Of a stretch of DNA of 64,000 nucleotides, positions 1 through 10,297 are shown one piece after another. This stretch comes from Rhodocyclales bacterium (lineage in GTDB: Bacteria; Pseudomonadota; Gammaproteobacteria; Burkholderiales; Rhodocyclaceae), in the NCBI GenBank assembly GCA_028292485.1, contig JAQGMG010000046.1, positions 1 to 64,000 of the forward strand. Reading direction: 5' to 3'. The translations under genes were made by a program, and so were the position numbers. Under the pieces are notes generated by a model. It was not told where the DNA came from and did no database searches. It saw only the letters and a program-made list of their open reading frames with translations. Within the stretch, counting starts at the first letter, position 1; every line of letters begins with the position of its first letter.

Positions 1-255
1 CATGACCCCGAAGCGGGTCGATTTTGCAGCGCCGTAGAGCTGCAGTTTCCGTCTGTTGGTCGATGTTGTGACCAACCTGGCACACGCAAACCGTCGAATG
101 ACGACCGTCGTGCCCTGACGGAGCGCCTTCAGTAGCCTCCAGTCCCGATCGCGCCTTTGTTACGGCGCATGGGCCGCTTTTGTCCGCACGCTTTGCGTTG
201 CAGACAGGCGACGCGCTCGGAACTGGCCGGAAACATGTGGGCGAACAAAGTATCA

Positions 256-1758
256 ATGACGATTAGTACCGCAACAGAAGCCACACTTTCCAGCACGACC
301 CAAGACACTCTTACGTTTGCAAGCATGGGCCTCGCCCAGCCATTGCTGGGCGCCATCGAAGCCCTCGGTTTTACTACCCCGACGCCAGTCCAGGCGCAGG
401 CTGTTCCCGCTGCCATGCTGGGCGGCGACTGGATGGTCAGCAGCAAGACCGGCAGCGGCAAGACGGCTGCTTTCCTGATTCCGACGCTCAACGTTCTCAT
501 GAACGAAGACACGTCCAAGCTGAGCCATGCCGTAGGCCCACGTATCCTCGTGCTGTGCCCGACGCGCGAACTGGCCGCACAGGTTTCGACCGACGCCATC
601 AATCTCGTCAAACAGGCGCGTGGCATTCGTATCGCCACCGTCGTGGGCGGCATGCCTTTCCCGAAGCAGATTGCTTCGCTCAAGGGCGCTGCTGTCGTTA
701 TCGCTACGCCGGGTCGCCTGCTTGATCTGGCCAATCGCCGTCAGTTGCGTCTCGACAATGTCGCTTGTCTCGTCGTTGACGAGGCCGACCGTATGCTCGA
801 CCTCGGCTTTGCCGAAGACCTCGAAGCCATTCACGATCTGTGCCGCAGCCGTTCGCAGACGCTCATGTTCTCGGCTACCTTTGCGCCGCGCATCATGCAA
901 CTCGCATCGAGCCTGATGAATGAGCCAGGTCGCCTCGAACTCGCAACCGCGCAGGACAAGCATTCCGAAATCACACAAACCCTGCATTGGGTCGACGGCT
1001 TTGCGCACAAGCGCAAGCTGCTGGCCCATTGGCTGGCCGACACCTCCATCGATCAGGCGCTGGTATTTACCAGCACACAGGCCGACGCAGATCTGCTGGC
1101 TGGCGAGCTCGAGGCTGAAGGCCACGCCGCCGCTGCCCTGCACGGTGCCATGCCGCAAGCAGTGCGCAATCGTCGCTTGAAAAGTCTGCGCGACGGCCGC
1201 ATCCGCGTGCTCGTTGCAACCGATGTCGCCGCACGCGGCATCGACGTGCCGACGATCAGCCATGTCATCAATTTTGGTCTGCCGATGAAGGCGGAGGATT
1301 ACGTTCACCGTATTGGCCGTACCGGCCGCGCGGGCCGCAGTGGCATTGCTGTCACGCTGGCTGAATACCGTGATCGTTCAAAGATCATGGCCATCGAGCG
1401 TTATACGCAGCAACGCCTGGCGCCAAGCGAAATTCTTGGCCTGGAACCCAAGCCGCAAGTGCGTCGTGAGGGTGGCGGTCGCAATGACGGTCGCGGTTTT
1501 GGTGACAAGCCGCGCAGCTTCAGCGATAAGCCGCGTAGTTTTGGCGACAAACCACGCAGCTTTGGTGACAAGCCACGTCCGACCTTTGGTGATCGGCCAG
1601 CTCGCAGCTTTGGCGATAGCGCACCGCGCACATTCGATGCGAAGCCTCGCTTCAGTGCTGACGCGCCGCGTCGGCAGTTCGGCGAGGGTTCGGGCGATAG
1701 CCGCCCGGGTCGTTCCAGCAGCGGCGACAGTCGTCCGCCGCGTCGCGACGATCGCTAG
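256..1758 (+). CDS. rhlE: DEAD-box ATP-dependent RNA helicase, RhlE-like
   Basis: An RNA helicase of about 500 aa that would use ATP to unwind RNA in ribosome assembly or RNA decay in the cytoplasm. All core motifs are readable: motif I SKTGSGKT, Ia PTRELAAQ, Ib TPGRLLD, II DEAD, III SAT, and in the second RecA lobe ARGID and HRIGRTGRAG. The last ~90 residues are an Arg/Gly/Asp-rich tail with GDKPRSF-type repeats, usual for RhlE-type proteins and probably RNA-binding. The start is uncertain: ATG at 256 gives a normal N-terminus just before the Q motif, ATG at 235 is an alternative, and a TTG at 157 would add an implausible 33 residues. A leader of more than 200 bases without a gene precedes it. 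A strong terminator follows, so it is probably monocistronic. Confidence 0.93.
   Translation: MTISTATEATLSSTTQDTLTFASMGLAQPLLGAIEALGFTTPTPVQAQAVPAAMLGGDWMVSSKTGSGKTAAFLIPTLNVLMNEDTSKLSHAVGPRILVLCPTRELAAQVSTDAINLVKQARGIRIATVVGGMPFPKQIASLKGAAVVIATPGRLLDLANRRQLRLDNVACLVVDEADRMLDLGFAEDLEAIHDLCRSRSQTLMFSATFAPRIMQLASSLMNEPGRLELATAQDKHSEITQTLHWVDGFAHKRKLLAHWLADTSIDQALVFTSTQADADLLAGELEAEGHAAAALHGAMPQAVRNRRLKSLRDGRIRVLVATDVAARGIDVPTISHVINFGLPMKAEDYVHRIGRTGRAGRSGIAVTLAEYRDRSKIMAIERYTQQRLAPSEILGLEPKPQVRREGGGRNDGRGFGDKPRSFSDKPRSFGDKPRSFGDKPRPTFGDRPARSFGDSAPRTFDAKPRFSADAPRRQFGEGSGDSRPGRSSSGDSRPPRRDDR
1495..1625 (+). repeat. Imperfect tandem repeats encoding GDKPRSF-like units
   Basis: About five diverged units of roughly 24 bases, each encoding a variant of G-D-K-P-R-S-F, within the C-terminal tail of the helicase gene. 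Unit number may vary between strains through slippage, which is an inference. Confidence 0.7.
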
Positions 1759-1777
1759 ACTGGCGGTATGAAGAGAC

Positions 1778-1810
1778 AAAAAGGGCGCGGAATTCCGCGC
1801 CCTTTTTGTT
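1778..1810 (+). terminator. Rho-independent terminator after the helicase gene
   Basis: Near-perfect palindrome with core GGGCGCGGAATTCCGCGCCC, flanked by A5 and T5. It starts 20 bases after the helicase stop codon. The symmetry would let it work in both directions. Confidence 0.9.
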
Positions 1811-2044
1811 TCTCACGGCTTGGAGCGAGAAAGGAAATCCGGACTGCCTCGTTAAAAACTACGGCAATCGATCGCCTGTTGCAAATACACAACACATGTG
1901 CGGTGCCATGACGTTCTACATGAAACGTTGCTTGCGAGGGTCGGAGGGGCTTTGCATAATCGGCCGGAACTTCTCGATATCTTGAGAGGTAAGTCGGGGG
2001 CGCCTCGCAGCGCTTTACCGGTCTTCAATTATGAGGAGAAATCA

Positions 2045-3190
2045 ATGCAGAAAAAACTCATTGCACTGGCCGTTGCTGGTCTGGCTGCTGCACCGATGTT
2101 TGCGCAAGCACAATCGAACGTGACCCTCTATGGTCGCGTCGATATGAGCTATGTCCAAGCTACCCACGACAACAAGGCCAACTCGATTGACGAAGAGTCC
2201 AGCAATCGTTGGGGCTTGATGGGTGAGGAAGACATTGGCGGCGGCCTGAAGGCGTTCTTCCAGTTGGAAAACCGTTTCTTCCTGGATACCGGCCGTCTCA
2301 ATGGCGACACAGCAGCTACCACTAGCCGCGCCAAGGACAGCACCACACTTTGGAAAGAAGTGGCCCAAGTAGGTTTGAAGGGTTCTTTGGGCTCTCTGGC
2401 TGGCGGCCGTGTGCGTTCTGCTCTTTACACCGATACAGCATTTGATGCATTCGGTGGTGACACAATTGGTACCTTCGCTACGCGTCGCGGCCGGATTGTC
2501 AATAACTGGGACAACGCCATTCGTTACGAATCGCCGAAGCTCGGCCCGGTTGAGATCACAGCGACCTTTGGTCCTGGTGAGACTTCTTCCGCAGGCGGCA
2601 CCAAGGGTGGCCAAAACCGTTGGGGCATTGCTACCAAGACCACTGTCGGCGGTTTAAAGATCGATCTGGGCTACCAGAAAGATGTCAATGCTGACTACGA
2701 AGAGAGCATTACTTCGTGCGGCGTTACGGCAAGCGCTACTGGTGTAGCAACTGCCGCTTGTATTCCTTACGGCTACGGCGGCTCATGGAAGACCTGGAAT
2801 CTGCAGTTCTACTACAAGGTTGGCGGTCTTGAACTGAGCAACCTGAATGCATATTCGAAGGGCTATGCTACTGAGCCAGGCGCTGCAGCGGGTGCAAACA
2901 ACAGTACCAACAAGAAGGCTCTGCGTACATTGTTCGCGGCAAAGTACACGATTGGCAATGGCGCGATTGTGGGTAACATCGGCCGCGGCTGGGAACGTAC
3001 CGATCGCGATACCAAAGCTTTCGGCGACTATCACTCAGCTTTGGGCTACTGGTACAACCTGAGCAAGCGTTCGCTTCTGCTGGCGGAAATTGCTTACGAT
3101 CGTAAGCGCGATAATTTCTCCACAGGTCCGGATGGCACTGCGAAGGACTTCGCGATCACCACGCAGTTGGGCTTCCGTCATACATTCTAA
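2045..3190 (+). CDS. Gram-negative trimeric porin
   Basis: A 381-aa outer-membrane porin of the betaproteobacterial general-diffusion type (Porin_4/OmpC-like). The signal peptide starts MQKKLIALAVAGLAAAP and is probably cut after FAQA. The mature protein opens with SNVTLYGRVDMSY, typical of this family, and ends with HTF, the terminal Phe being the usual outer-membrane assembly signal. Aromatic and glycine residues alternate as expected for a 16-strand barrel. The start at 2045 is set by AGGAG at 2034-2038; an upstream in-frame start would put the signal peptide inside the protein. The gene stands alone between two terminators. Substrate preference cannot be read from sequence. Confidence 0.95.
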   Translation: MQKKLIALAVAGLAAAPMFAQAQSNVTLYGRVDMSYVQATHDNKANSIDEESSNRWGLMGEEDIGGGLKAFFQLENRFFLDTGRLNGDTAATTSRAKDSTTLWKEVAQVGLKGSLGSLAGGRVRSALYTDTAFDAFGGDTIGTFATRRGRIVNNWDNAIRYESPKLGPVEITATFGPGETSSAGGTKGGQNRWGIATKTTVGGLKIDLGYQKDVNADYEESITSCGVTASATGVATAACIPYGYGGSWKTWNLQFYYKVGGLELSNLNAYSKGYATEPGAAAGANNSTNKKALRTLFAAKYTIGNGAIVGNIGRGWERTDRDTKAFGDYHSALGYWYNLSKRSLLLAEIAYDRKRDNFSTGPDGTAKDFAITTQLGFRHTF

Positions 3191-3211
3191 TTTGTTGGAA
3201 TGGTAGTGTTG

Positions 3212-3242
3212 AAAACGGGCACCTTCGGGTGCCCGTTTTTTT
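3212..3242 (+). terminator. Rho-independent terminator after the porin gene
   Basis: Stem ACGGGCACC / GGTGCCCGT with a TTCG-type loop followed by a run of Ts, 21 bases after the porin stop codon. Confidence 0.92.
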
Positions 3243-3434
3243 GCATGGGGAAATCCGCAGCTTGGGAATCGAAGATGCGGAATGCTATGTCGAGGTGGCG
3301 GAAAGGGGAAATCTGCTTGGCTGCGGCCGCATCACGTCTTATGCGGATGCTACGAAAAAACGAGGCGTGTTTGTGCGCAATACGTTCTCAGGTATCGCTA
3401 GATAGTTGGCGCTTGGGGCGTCAGCCGAGGATAT

Positions 3435-4556
3435 TCAAGAGATGAATAAATTGTCGCGATGAATCAGTTCTGATTCATCCACGTAGCCTAACAAGGATTC
3501 GATTGAGGTCGACGGTTTGCCCGCCAGTTTGCGGGCTTCGACTGCAGGATAATTGGCGAGGCCCCGCCCGATCTCTTGACCTGAAGCATTGCGGCAAGAG
3601 ACGACGCTGCCGCGTTCGAATTCGCCTTCCACACGAATGACACCAATAGGCAGAAGACTGGCTCCGTTGCGAAGTGCGCGCTCTGCACCTGCATCTACAA
3701 TCAGTGCGCCCGTAAGATTGAGGTGGTCCGCCAGCCATTGCTTGCGTGCCGCAAGACGTCCCTTTGGGGCTGACAACAGGGTGCCCAATATTTCGCCTTG
3801 GGAGAGCCGCAGCAGCGCGTCCGATTGGTGGCCGCTGGCGATAATCGTATGTGCCCCGCTGCGTGCCGCTCGTTGCGCGGCGCGAACTTTGGTGATCATG
3901 CCGCCACGCGAGATGCTGCTGGCAGCTCCGCCAGCCATTGCCTCATAAGTGCTGTCTTCCGCGCGCCCCTGACTGATGAGTTGTGCGTCGGGTGTAGTAC
4001 GTGGGTCGGCTGTGTACAGGCCTTCCTGATCGGTCAGTATGATGAGCGCATCGGCTTCGATCAGGTTTGCTACCAGAGCGCCCAGCGTATCGTTGTCTCC
4101 AAACTTGATCTCATCTGTTACGACGGTATCGTTCTCGTTGATGATCGGTACGACGCCAAGTTCGAGCAGTGTCGAGAGGGCGGAGCGTGCGTTGAGATAA
4201 CGCAATCTGTCTGCAAGATCAGCGTGGGTAAGCAGGATTTGGGCGGTCTTTAGCCCGTACTGTGAGAATGCGCCTTCATAAGCTTGAACAAGTCCCATCT
4301 GCCCCACCGCAGCAGCAGCCTGCAGAGCGTGAGTTTCGTGTGGACGTACCGACCAGCCAAGGCGCTGCATGCCGGCGGCAATGGCGCCACTGGAAACCAT
4401 GACGACTTCACGACCTTCGTTACGGAGCTGGGCAATTTGCCTTGCCCAGTCAGCGATGGCGCGGAGGTCAAGACCTTGGCCGTTGTTCGTTACAAGTGCG
4501 CTGCCGACTTTTATGACCAGACGCCGGGCATTATGTATGGTGTCACGCATGGACAT
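3435..4556 (-). CDS. proB: Glutamate 5-kinase
   Basis: Phosphorylates L-glutamate with ATP, the first step of proline synthesis. The 373-aa protein has an N-terminal amino-acid-kinase domain ([10 protein letters not shown] near residue 14, then [17 protein letters not shown] and [14 protein letters not shown]) and a C-terminal PUA domain from about residue 275 ([19 protein letters not shown]). Length matches the family. A second ATG two codons downstream (MSMRD) could be the true start. It follows obgE with about 30 bases between, the usual betaproteobacterial order. It is probably cotranscribed with rplU-rpmA-obgE when the terminator after rpmA is read through. Confidence 0.96.
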   Translation of the reverse strand: MSMRDTIHNARRLVIKVGSALVTNNGQGLDLRAIADWARQIAQLRNEGREVVMVSSGAIAAGMQRLGWSVRPHETHALQAAAAVGQMGLVQAYEGAFSQYGLKTAQILLTHADLADRLRYLNARSALSTLLELGVVPIINENDTVVTDEIKFGDNDTLGALVANLIEADALIILTDQEGLYTADPRTTPDAQLISQGRAEDSTYEAMAGGAASSISRGGMITKVRAAQRAARSGAHTIIASGHQSDALLRLSQGEILGTLLSAPKGRLAARKQWLADHLNLTGALIVDAGAERALRNGASLLPIGVIRVEGEFERGSVVSCRNASGQEIGRGLANYPAVEARKLAGKPSTSIESLLGYVDESELIHRDNLFIS

Positions 4557-4585
4557 GCTCTGTGCTCAGGTGCCTTAGTCGTGCC

Positions 4586-5848
<1,263 letters not shown>

Positions 5849-5882
5849 CTGCGATCGAGCGGAAGTCAGATTATCGGGCTGA

Positions 5883-6149
5883 TTAAGCCTGTGCTTCCGG
5901 AACGATCACGACGGTACGACGACGCAAAGCTCCCTTGACCTGGAATTCCACTCGGCCGTTCGTCAAAGCAAACAGCGTGTGATCTTTGCCGATGCCGACG
6001 TTTTCGCCTGGGTGATACTCCGTGCCGCGTTGACGCACGATGATGTTGCCTGCAACGACTTGCTCACCACCGTAGCGCTTGACGCCCAGTCGTTTTGCAT
6101 GCGATTCGCGGCCGTTACGGGAACTACCGCCTGCTTTTTTGTGTGCCAT
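5883..6149 (-). CDS. rpmA: 50S ribosomal protein L27
   Basis: 88 aa, with the conserved opening [16 protein letters not shown] and the GNIIVRQRG and GKDHTLFAL stretches of L27. L27 reaches toward the peptidyl-transferase centre. No processed N-terminal extension of the Firmicutes type is present. It is 16 bases downstream of rplU. Confidence 0.98.
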   Translation of the reverse strand: MAHKKAGGSSRNGRESHAKRLGVKRYGGEQVVAGNIIVRQRGTEYHPGENVGIGKDHTLFALTNGRVEFQVKGALRRRTVVIVPEAQA

Positions 6150-6165
6150 GGCGCTTTAGCTCCTG

Positions 6166-6477
6166 TTAGGCCGAAATCGCTTCGATGCGGATTTCGGTAT
6201 AGTTTTGACGATGGCCTTGATGCTTCTGGTAATGCTTACGACGGCGCATCTTGAAAATATTCACTTTGTCGTGACGGCCTTGTGAAAGCACAACTGCCTT
6301 CACCGAGGCGCCGGAAACCAAAGGTGCGCCGATTGTTACCGACTCACCTGCGCCGACCATGAGAACCTGATCGAGTGTGATTTCAGCGCCAACTTCTGCC
6401 GGTATCTGTTCTACTTTAATTTTTTCGCCGGCTGCAACGCGGTACTGCTTGCCGCCGGTTTTTATGACCGCATACAT
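6166..6477 (-). CDS. rplU: 50S ribosomal protein L21
   Basis: 103 aa, with the standard start [14 protein letters not shown] and the basic [17 protein letters not shown] segment that contacts 23S rRNA. GGAG lies upstream of the ATG. First gene of the rplU-rpmA-obgE-proB run, driven by the sigma-70-like promoter at 6514-6542. Confidence 0.98.
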   Translation of the reverse strand: MYAVIKTGGKQYRVAAGEKIKVEQIPAEVGAEITLDQVLMVGAGESVTIGAPLVSGASVKAVVLSQGRHDKVNIFKMRRRKHYQKHQGHRQNYTEIRIEAISA

Positions 6478-6513
6478 GTTGGAACTCCATTACGAGAGAC
6501 TACAGAACCCGCG

Positions 6514-6542
6514 ATTATGTTTTGTGTTGGCATAACAGTCAA
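6514..6542 (-). promoter_or_regulatory. Sigma-70-type promoter for rplU
   Basis: On the minus strand TTGACT and CATAAT are separated by exactly 17 bases, and the -10 ends about 37 bases before the rplU start codon. It lies in the divergent rplU/ispB gap. Confidence 0.75.
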
Positions 6543-6630
6543 GTCCACCGACGTAAGCCAGCCTCACTGCGGCTTGACGTTGGCGGCCTCGCGCACATAA
6601 CATCCCGCGTCCATCTTCCGGCAGCCTCCC

Positions 6631-7638
6631 TTGTCCTCACTCGCTTCATTTCCTGCTGTCTCGCTTGAACAGCTATACGCCCCCATTGCCGCTGACATGG
6701 AGGCGGTCAATCAGGTAATCCGCGTGCGCTTGCACTCGGAGGTTGTCCTGATCAATCAAGTTGCCGAATACATCGTCGGTGCGGGCGGTAAGCGCCTTCG
6801 CCCGGCGCTGCTGCTGCTCGTGGCCAACGCACTCGGCTATGGCGACAAGCAGGGGGATGCCAGTCACCATGAATTGGCAGCTGTGGTGGAGTTCATTCAT
6901 ACCGCAACGCTTTTGCATGATGACGTGGTGGATGAGTCGGACCTGCGTCGCGGGCGTTCAACTGCCAATGCCATGTTCGGCAACGCCGCATCCGTGCTGG
7001 TTGGCGATTTCCTTTATTCCCGCGCTTTCCAGATGATGGTCGGTATTGATGACATGCGCATAATGCGCGTGTTGTCCGACGCGACGAACGTGATTGCCGA
7101 GGGAGAGGTGTTGCAACTGCTGAATGTGCGCAACGCCGATGCCAGCGTCGAAGACTATTTGCGCGTCATACATTTCAAGACAGCAATGTTGTTTGAGGCC
7201 GCCGCGCGTCTGGGGGGGATTCTCGGCGGGCTGGATGAAGCAGGGCAGGAACGCATGGCGGTGTTCGGCCGCCATATTGGTACAGCCTTCCAGTTGATTG
7301 ATGACGTGCTGGACTATTCGGGCGACGAGGCCAAGACTGGCAAGCATCTCGGTGACGACCTGGCGGAAGGCAAGCCTACATTGCCCTTGATTCATGTCAT
7401 GCAAAGTGGGTCTGCGCAGCAGGCAAGTGTCGTGCGTCATGCAATCGAGGAATCGGGGCGCGAGTGTTTCATCGAAGTGATGGCAGCAGTCCATGAGACA
7501 GGAGCGCTGGCTGTCACGCGGGAGTACGCAAGACGCGAAGCGATGGCCGCAAGAGCCGCGCTGAGCCTGCTTCCGCCTTCCGTCTTCGCAGACTCGTTGC
7601 TACAATTATGCGACTTTGCGGTTGCGCGGAATTACTGA
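6631..7638 (+). CDS. ispB: Octaprenyl (polyprenyl) diphosphate synthase
   Basis: Trans-prenyltransferase that elongates farnesyl diphosphate with isopentenyl diphosphate to make the ubiquinone side chain. The two Asp-rich motifs are HDDVVDESD and LIDDVLDYSGD, with GGKRLRPAL near the N-terminus. 335 aa from the TTG at 6631. The next ATG (6697) would drop the first 22 residues, and no strong ribosome-binding site decides between them. It is divergent from rplU, the conserved arrangement. Product chain length (C40 or other) cannot be read directly. Confidence 0.93.
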   Translation: MSSLASFPAVSLEQLYAPIAADMEAVNQVIRVRLHSEVVLINQVAEYIVGAGGKRLRPALLLLVANALGYGDKQGDASHHELAAVVEFIHTATLLHDDVVDESDLRRGRSTANAMFGNAASVLVGDFLYSRAFQMMVGIDDMRIMRVLSDATNVIAEGEVLQLLNVRNADASVEDYLRVIHFKTAMLFEAAARLGGILGGLDEAGQERMAVFGRHIGTAFQLIDDVLDYSGDEAKTGKHLGDDLAEGKPTLPLIHVMQSGSAQQASVVRHAIEESGRECFIEVMAAVHETGALAVTREYARREAMAARAALSLLPPSVFADSLLQLCDFAVARNY

Positions 7639-7686
7639 CTGACGCTGCTGCAAAGTTGATTGCCGCGCCGCATCGCTTGTAATTCT

Positions 7687-7763
7687 CGGGGTGTAGCTTA
7701 GCCTGGTAGAGCGCTACGTTCGGGACGTAGAGGCCGGAGGTTCGAATCCTCTCACCCCGACCA
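7687..7763 (+). tRNA. tRNA-Pro (anticodon CGG)
   Basis: 77-base cloverleaf. The acceptor CGGGGTG pairs with CACCCCG, the anticodon stem CTACG/CGTAG holds loop TTCGGGA (anticodon CGG), the T loop is TTCGAAT, and the CCA end is encoded. A short terminator follows. Confidence 0.97.
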
Positions 7764-7784
7764 GGAATGGAAACTCGCGCAAGA

Positions 7785-7813
7785 AAGTCACGCAATTTGC
7801 GTGGCTTTTTTTT
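7785..7813 (+). terminator. Terminator after tRNA-Pro
   Basis: Stem AAGTCACGCA / TGCGTGGCTT followed by eight Ts, about 22 bases beyond the tRNA. Confidence 0.88.
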
Positions 7814-7992
7814 CGTCATTCCGATTACCATCACTGATCGTCGTGCTCGCCTATGGCTGGCGCCATGTAAGGGCCCGACAGAAACATATTTCCGGGCCTA
7901 CCCTTTCGTTCGCTAAATCGTTGCCGTTGACTATACTTCGCTGCCTGATGGCAGATCGTCTATCGGCACATTTCAGTACAGGAGACAAACGT

Positions 7993-9303
7993 ATGTTCAA
8001 TAGCGTTATGTTGCGCATCGCAGCATTGGCAATGGTTCCGTTTCTGGCAGCCTGCGCCACCCAAGGAGGGAGCTCTTCGCGTGTTCTTACAAGCGAGGCG
8101 CCCAAGGTCATTACGCTCGATGACAGCTACCTGTCGGTTTCGAAGCAACGGCTTGCCGCCGGGGATGCCAGTCTCAAACCAGCTTATGACGCACTGATTG
8201 CCAGTGCCAATAAAGCGCTGGCCGCCAAGCCCGAGACGGTCACGCAAAAAGGCATGACGCCATTGTCGGGCGACAAGCACGACTACATGAGCATGGGGCC
8301 TTACTGGTGGCCCAATCCAGATACGCCTGATCATCTGCCATTCATCCGCAAGGATGGAAATATCAACCCGGACACGAAGGGCAATGGCCTGGATTCGGCC
8401 CGCATCATTACCATGGGTAACAATGCACGTGATCTGAGCCTTGCCTACTACTTCACTGGCGACAAGAAATACGCTGTCAAGGCGGCCGAGGTTCTTCGTA
8501 CCTGGTTTCTTGACCCGGCGACGCGCATGAATCCGAATCTGCGCTTTGGTCAAGGCATTCCAGGCATTACAGATGGCCGCGGTATCGGTATGACGGATAC
8601 GCGTAACCTGTGGATGGTGATCGATGCGGCCGCCTTGATTCAGCCGAGCGGCGCGCTGAGTGCCGACGAAGTTCAAGGTCTTCGTCAGTGGTTTGGCGAC
8701 TTTGCTGGCTGGATGGTTAACAGTGCTACCGGCCACGAAGAGGCTGTATGGCATAACAATCATGGCATGTTCTACGATGCCCAGCTGATCAACTATCTGT
8801 TATTTATCGGCGATATCGCGACGGCCAAGCAGGTGATCTTCGACGCGCAAACCCGTCGCATTGCGTCGCAGATCGCGCGCGATGGCAGGATGCACATGGA
8901 ACTTGAGCGTACGCGTCCTTACCACTACACCGTATTTGCTCTCGAAGCGGCAATGCACATTGCGCGTTACGGCGAACAGGTGAATGTGGCAGGCATGACT
9001 TTGAAGGCTGATGATCCCCACTGCATACACCCACAGTCTCGCTGCATCATCGATGTATGGAACTTCGAAATCGACGAGCGTTCGCTGAAGCGTGGCATCA
9101 ACTACCTCACAGCAGCGACACTCGATCCGAAGTCCTGGACGCTCTACTCGAACGAAGAAAAGGTGTTCGACGCGAACGAGGTGCTGCCGATCATGCTGCA
9201 AGCTGAGCGCGCCTACAAAACCGGCACTTACGGCAAAGTCGTTGCCGGGCTGCCTGATAATACGAAAACCGCGTTGGATCGCCTTCTCTGGCCGGTCAAG
9301 TAA
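7993..9303 (+). CDS. Alginate-lyase-family lipoprotein
   Basis: A 436-aa exported protein with a lipobox (VPFLAAC), so probably anchored in the outer membrane facing the periplasm. The body matches the alginate_lyase (PF05426) alpha/alpha-barrel family: YMSMGPYWWPNPDTP near residue 100, NNARDLSLAYYFTGD, and the catalytic-type NNHGMFYDAQ near residue 255. Family members cleave uronate polysaccharides by beta-elimination; the actual substrate here is unknown. The start at 7993 has AGGAG at 7979-7983 and puts the signal peptide at the N-terminus. The gene is monocistronic, with its own terminator. Confidence 0.88.
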   Translation: MFNSVMLRIAALAMVPFLAACATQGGSSSRVLTSEAPKVITLDDSYLSVSKQRLAAGDASLKPAYDALIASANKALAAKPETVTQKGMTPLSGDKHDYMSMGPYWWPNPDTPDHLPFIRKDGNINPDTKGNGLDSARIITMGNNARDLSLAYYFTGDKKYAVKAAEVLRTWFLDPATRMNPNLRFGQGIPGITDGRGIGMTDTRNLWMVIDAAALIQPSGALSADEVQGLRQWFGDFAGWMVNSATGHEEAVWHNNHGMFYDAQLINYLLFIGDIATAKQVIFDAQTRRIASQIARDGRMHMELERTRPYHYTVFALEAAMHIARYGEQVNVAGMTLKADDPHCIHPQSRCIIDVWNFEIDERSLKRGINYLTAATLDPKSWTLYSNEEKVFDANEVLPIMLQAERAYKTGTYGKVVAGLPDNTKTALDRLLWPVK

Positions 9304-9317
9304 AGCAGTTGCCTTGA

Positions 9318-9347
9318 GAAAACCGGCGCCAACAGGCGCCGGTTTTT
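9318..9347 (+). terminator. Terminator after the lyase-family gene
   Basis: Stem AAAACCGGCGCC / GGCGCCGGTTTTT with a four-base loop, 15 bases after the stop codon. Confidence 0.92.
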
Positions 9348-9495
9348 CGTTTACCTGCCGATGATTGAAGAATGGAGGTTACGGCTTGCGCTCAGAAGCC
9401 GGCCCGTATTTGATACACTCCGCGCGCTTGCGACGACCATCTGCTGATGGCTCAACGCTTGCTTCTTCATATTGTCTCGAGACGGAAAGGGCGTA

Positions 9496-10074
9496 ATGCT
9501 CAAGATTTTGGTCATCGATGAGATTCAGGAGCGGGCTCTCGAAATCTGCGAGGGTCTGACGCGCGCCGGTCACATGGTCGCCGCGGTGCTGACTGATGCA
9601 TTTCAGCTCAATGACAAGATGACTGAGATTCAGCCGGATGTGGTGCTGATCAATACGGATTCTCCCAGTCGCGACACGCTAGAGAATCTGGCGGTAATGC
9701 ATCAGAATTTTCCTCGCCCGGTACTGATGTTCTCCGAAGACGATGCTGACGACATGATTCGCCTGGCGATGCGCGCGGGTGTCTCCTCTTACGTCATTGA
9801 TGGCCTGGCCCCGGAGCGGCTCGAAGCGCTGCTGCGAGTTGCCATGGTGCATTTTGATCAATTCATGGCCCTGCGCCGCGAGCGCGATGACGCGCAACGC
9901 AAGCTTTCTGAACGGGTCATCATTGATCGCGCCAAGGGGGTCCTGATGAAGGCGCGTGGCATGGACGAAGACGAGGCCTACCATGCCTTGCGCAAGCTTG
10001 CCATGGAGCGAGGCCGCAAGCTCGTCGAAGTGGCTGAGGAAATCCTGGCAAGCGCCCGCTTGTTACTCGGCTGA
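9496..10074 (+). CDS. nasT: NasT-type ANTAR antitermination regulator
   Basis: A 192-aa cytoplasmic response-regulator-like protein. Residues 1-120 form a receiver-like domain and residues ~130-190 an ANTAR RNA-binding domain (IIDRAKGVLMKARGMDEDEAY, then LRKLAMERGRKL). ANTAR proteins of the NasT/NasR group bind paired hexaloop hairpins in leader RNA and prevent termination of nitrate-assimilation operons. The position expected for the phospho-acceptor Asp reads Asn53 (INTDSPSRD), so control by phosphorylation is unlikely. NasT proteins are usually controlled by a NasS partner, but none is visible here. The start at 9496 follows GGAAAGGG. Matching RNA targets occur just downstream (10261-10297) and upstream of nirB. 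Confidence 0.9.
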   Translation: MLKILVIDEIQERALEICEGLTRAGHMVAAVLTDAFQLNDKMTEIQPDVVLINTDSPSRDTLENLAVMHQNFPRPVLMFSEDDADDMIRLAMRAGVSSYVIDGLAPERLEALLRVAMVHFDQFMALRRERDDAQRKLSERVIIDRAKGVLMKARGMDEDEAYHALRKLAMERGRKLVEVAEEILASARLLLG

Positions 10075-10227
10075 TTTCCAGAACCCTTTTCACTTGGTTC
10101 ATTGTTCGTAGTTTCGTGCGGTTTTGGTGCGGCCGCACCGGCGCAGTGCCAGGCCCGTGTGGTTTGGCGAGTCCGTCCTGAGCCTCTTCCTACAGTTAAG
10201 TTATTGAGTCCAAAGGCTTGTCGCCAT

Positions 10228-10244
10228 TTGGCACGACGCGTGCT
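10228..10244 (+). promoter_or_regulatory. Sigma-54-type promoter of nrtABC
   Basis: TTGGCACGACGCGTGCTT has GG at 10230-10231 and GC at 10242-10243, exactly ten bases apart, as required for sigma-54. A start site about 12 bases downstream would fall near 10255, just before the first leader hairpin. NtrC control is inferred; I did not identify enhancer sites. Confidence 0.75.
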
Positions 10245-10260
10245 TTAAGTGTTCCAAGTG

Positions 10261-10297
10261 CGGATCAACGATGATCCGTCGCGGACAAAGGCGTCCG
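10261..10297 (+). promoter_or_regulatory. ANTAR-target RNA: tandem hexaloop hairpins in the nrt leader
   Basis: Hairpin 1 is CGGATC / GATCCG (10261-10278) with hexaloop AACGAT. Hairpin 2 is CGGAC / GTCCG (10282-10297) with hexaloop AAAGGC. Both loops have A at position 1 and G at position 4, the published ANTAR signature, and they are three bases apart. Hairpin 2 shares bases with the following terminator, so the two cannot coexist. Confidence 0.82.

Noticed and set aside
1-255. A gene start or end at the left edge
   Set aside because: An ATG on the minus strand at position 3 runs out of the window at once, and no frame in 1-155 looks coding.
1498-1620. CRISPR-like periodicity
   Set aside because: These are in-frame coding repeats of the helicase tail without spacers.
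10219-10245. Sigma-70 promoter for nrtA
   Set aside because: No convincing -35/-10 pair was found, whereas the sigma-54 elements are complete and correctly spaced before the leader hairpins.
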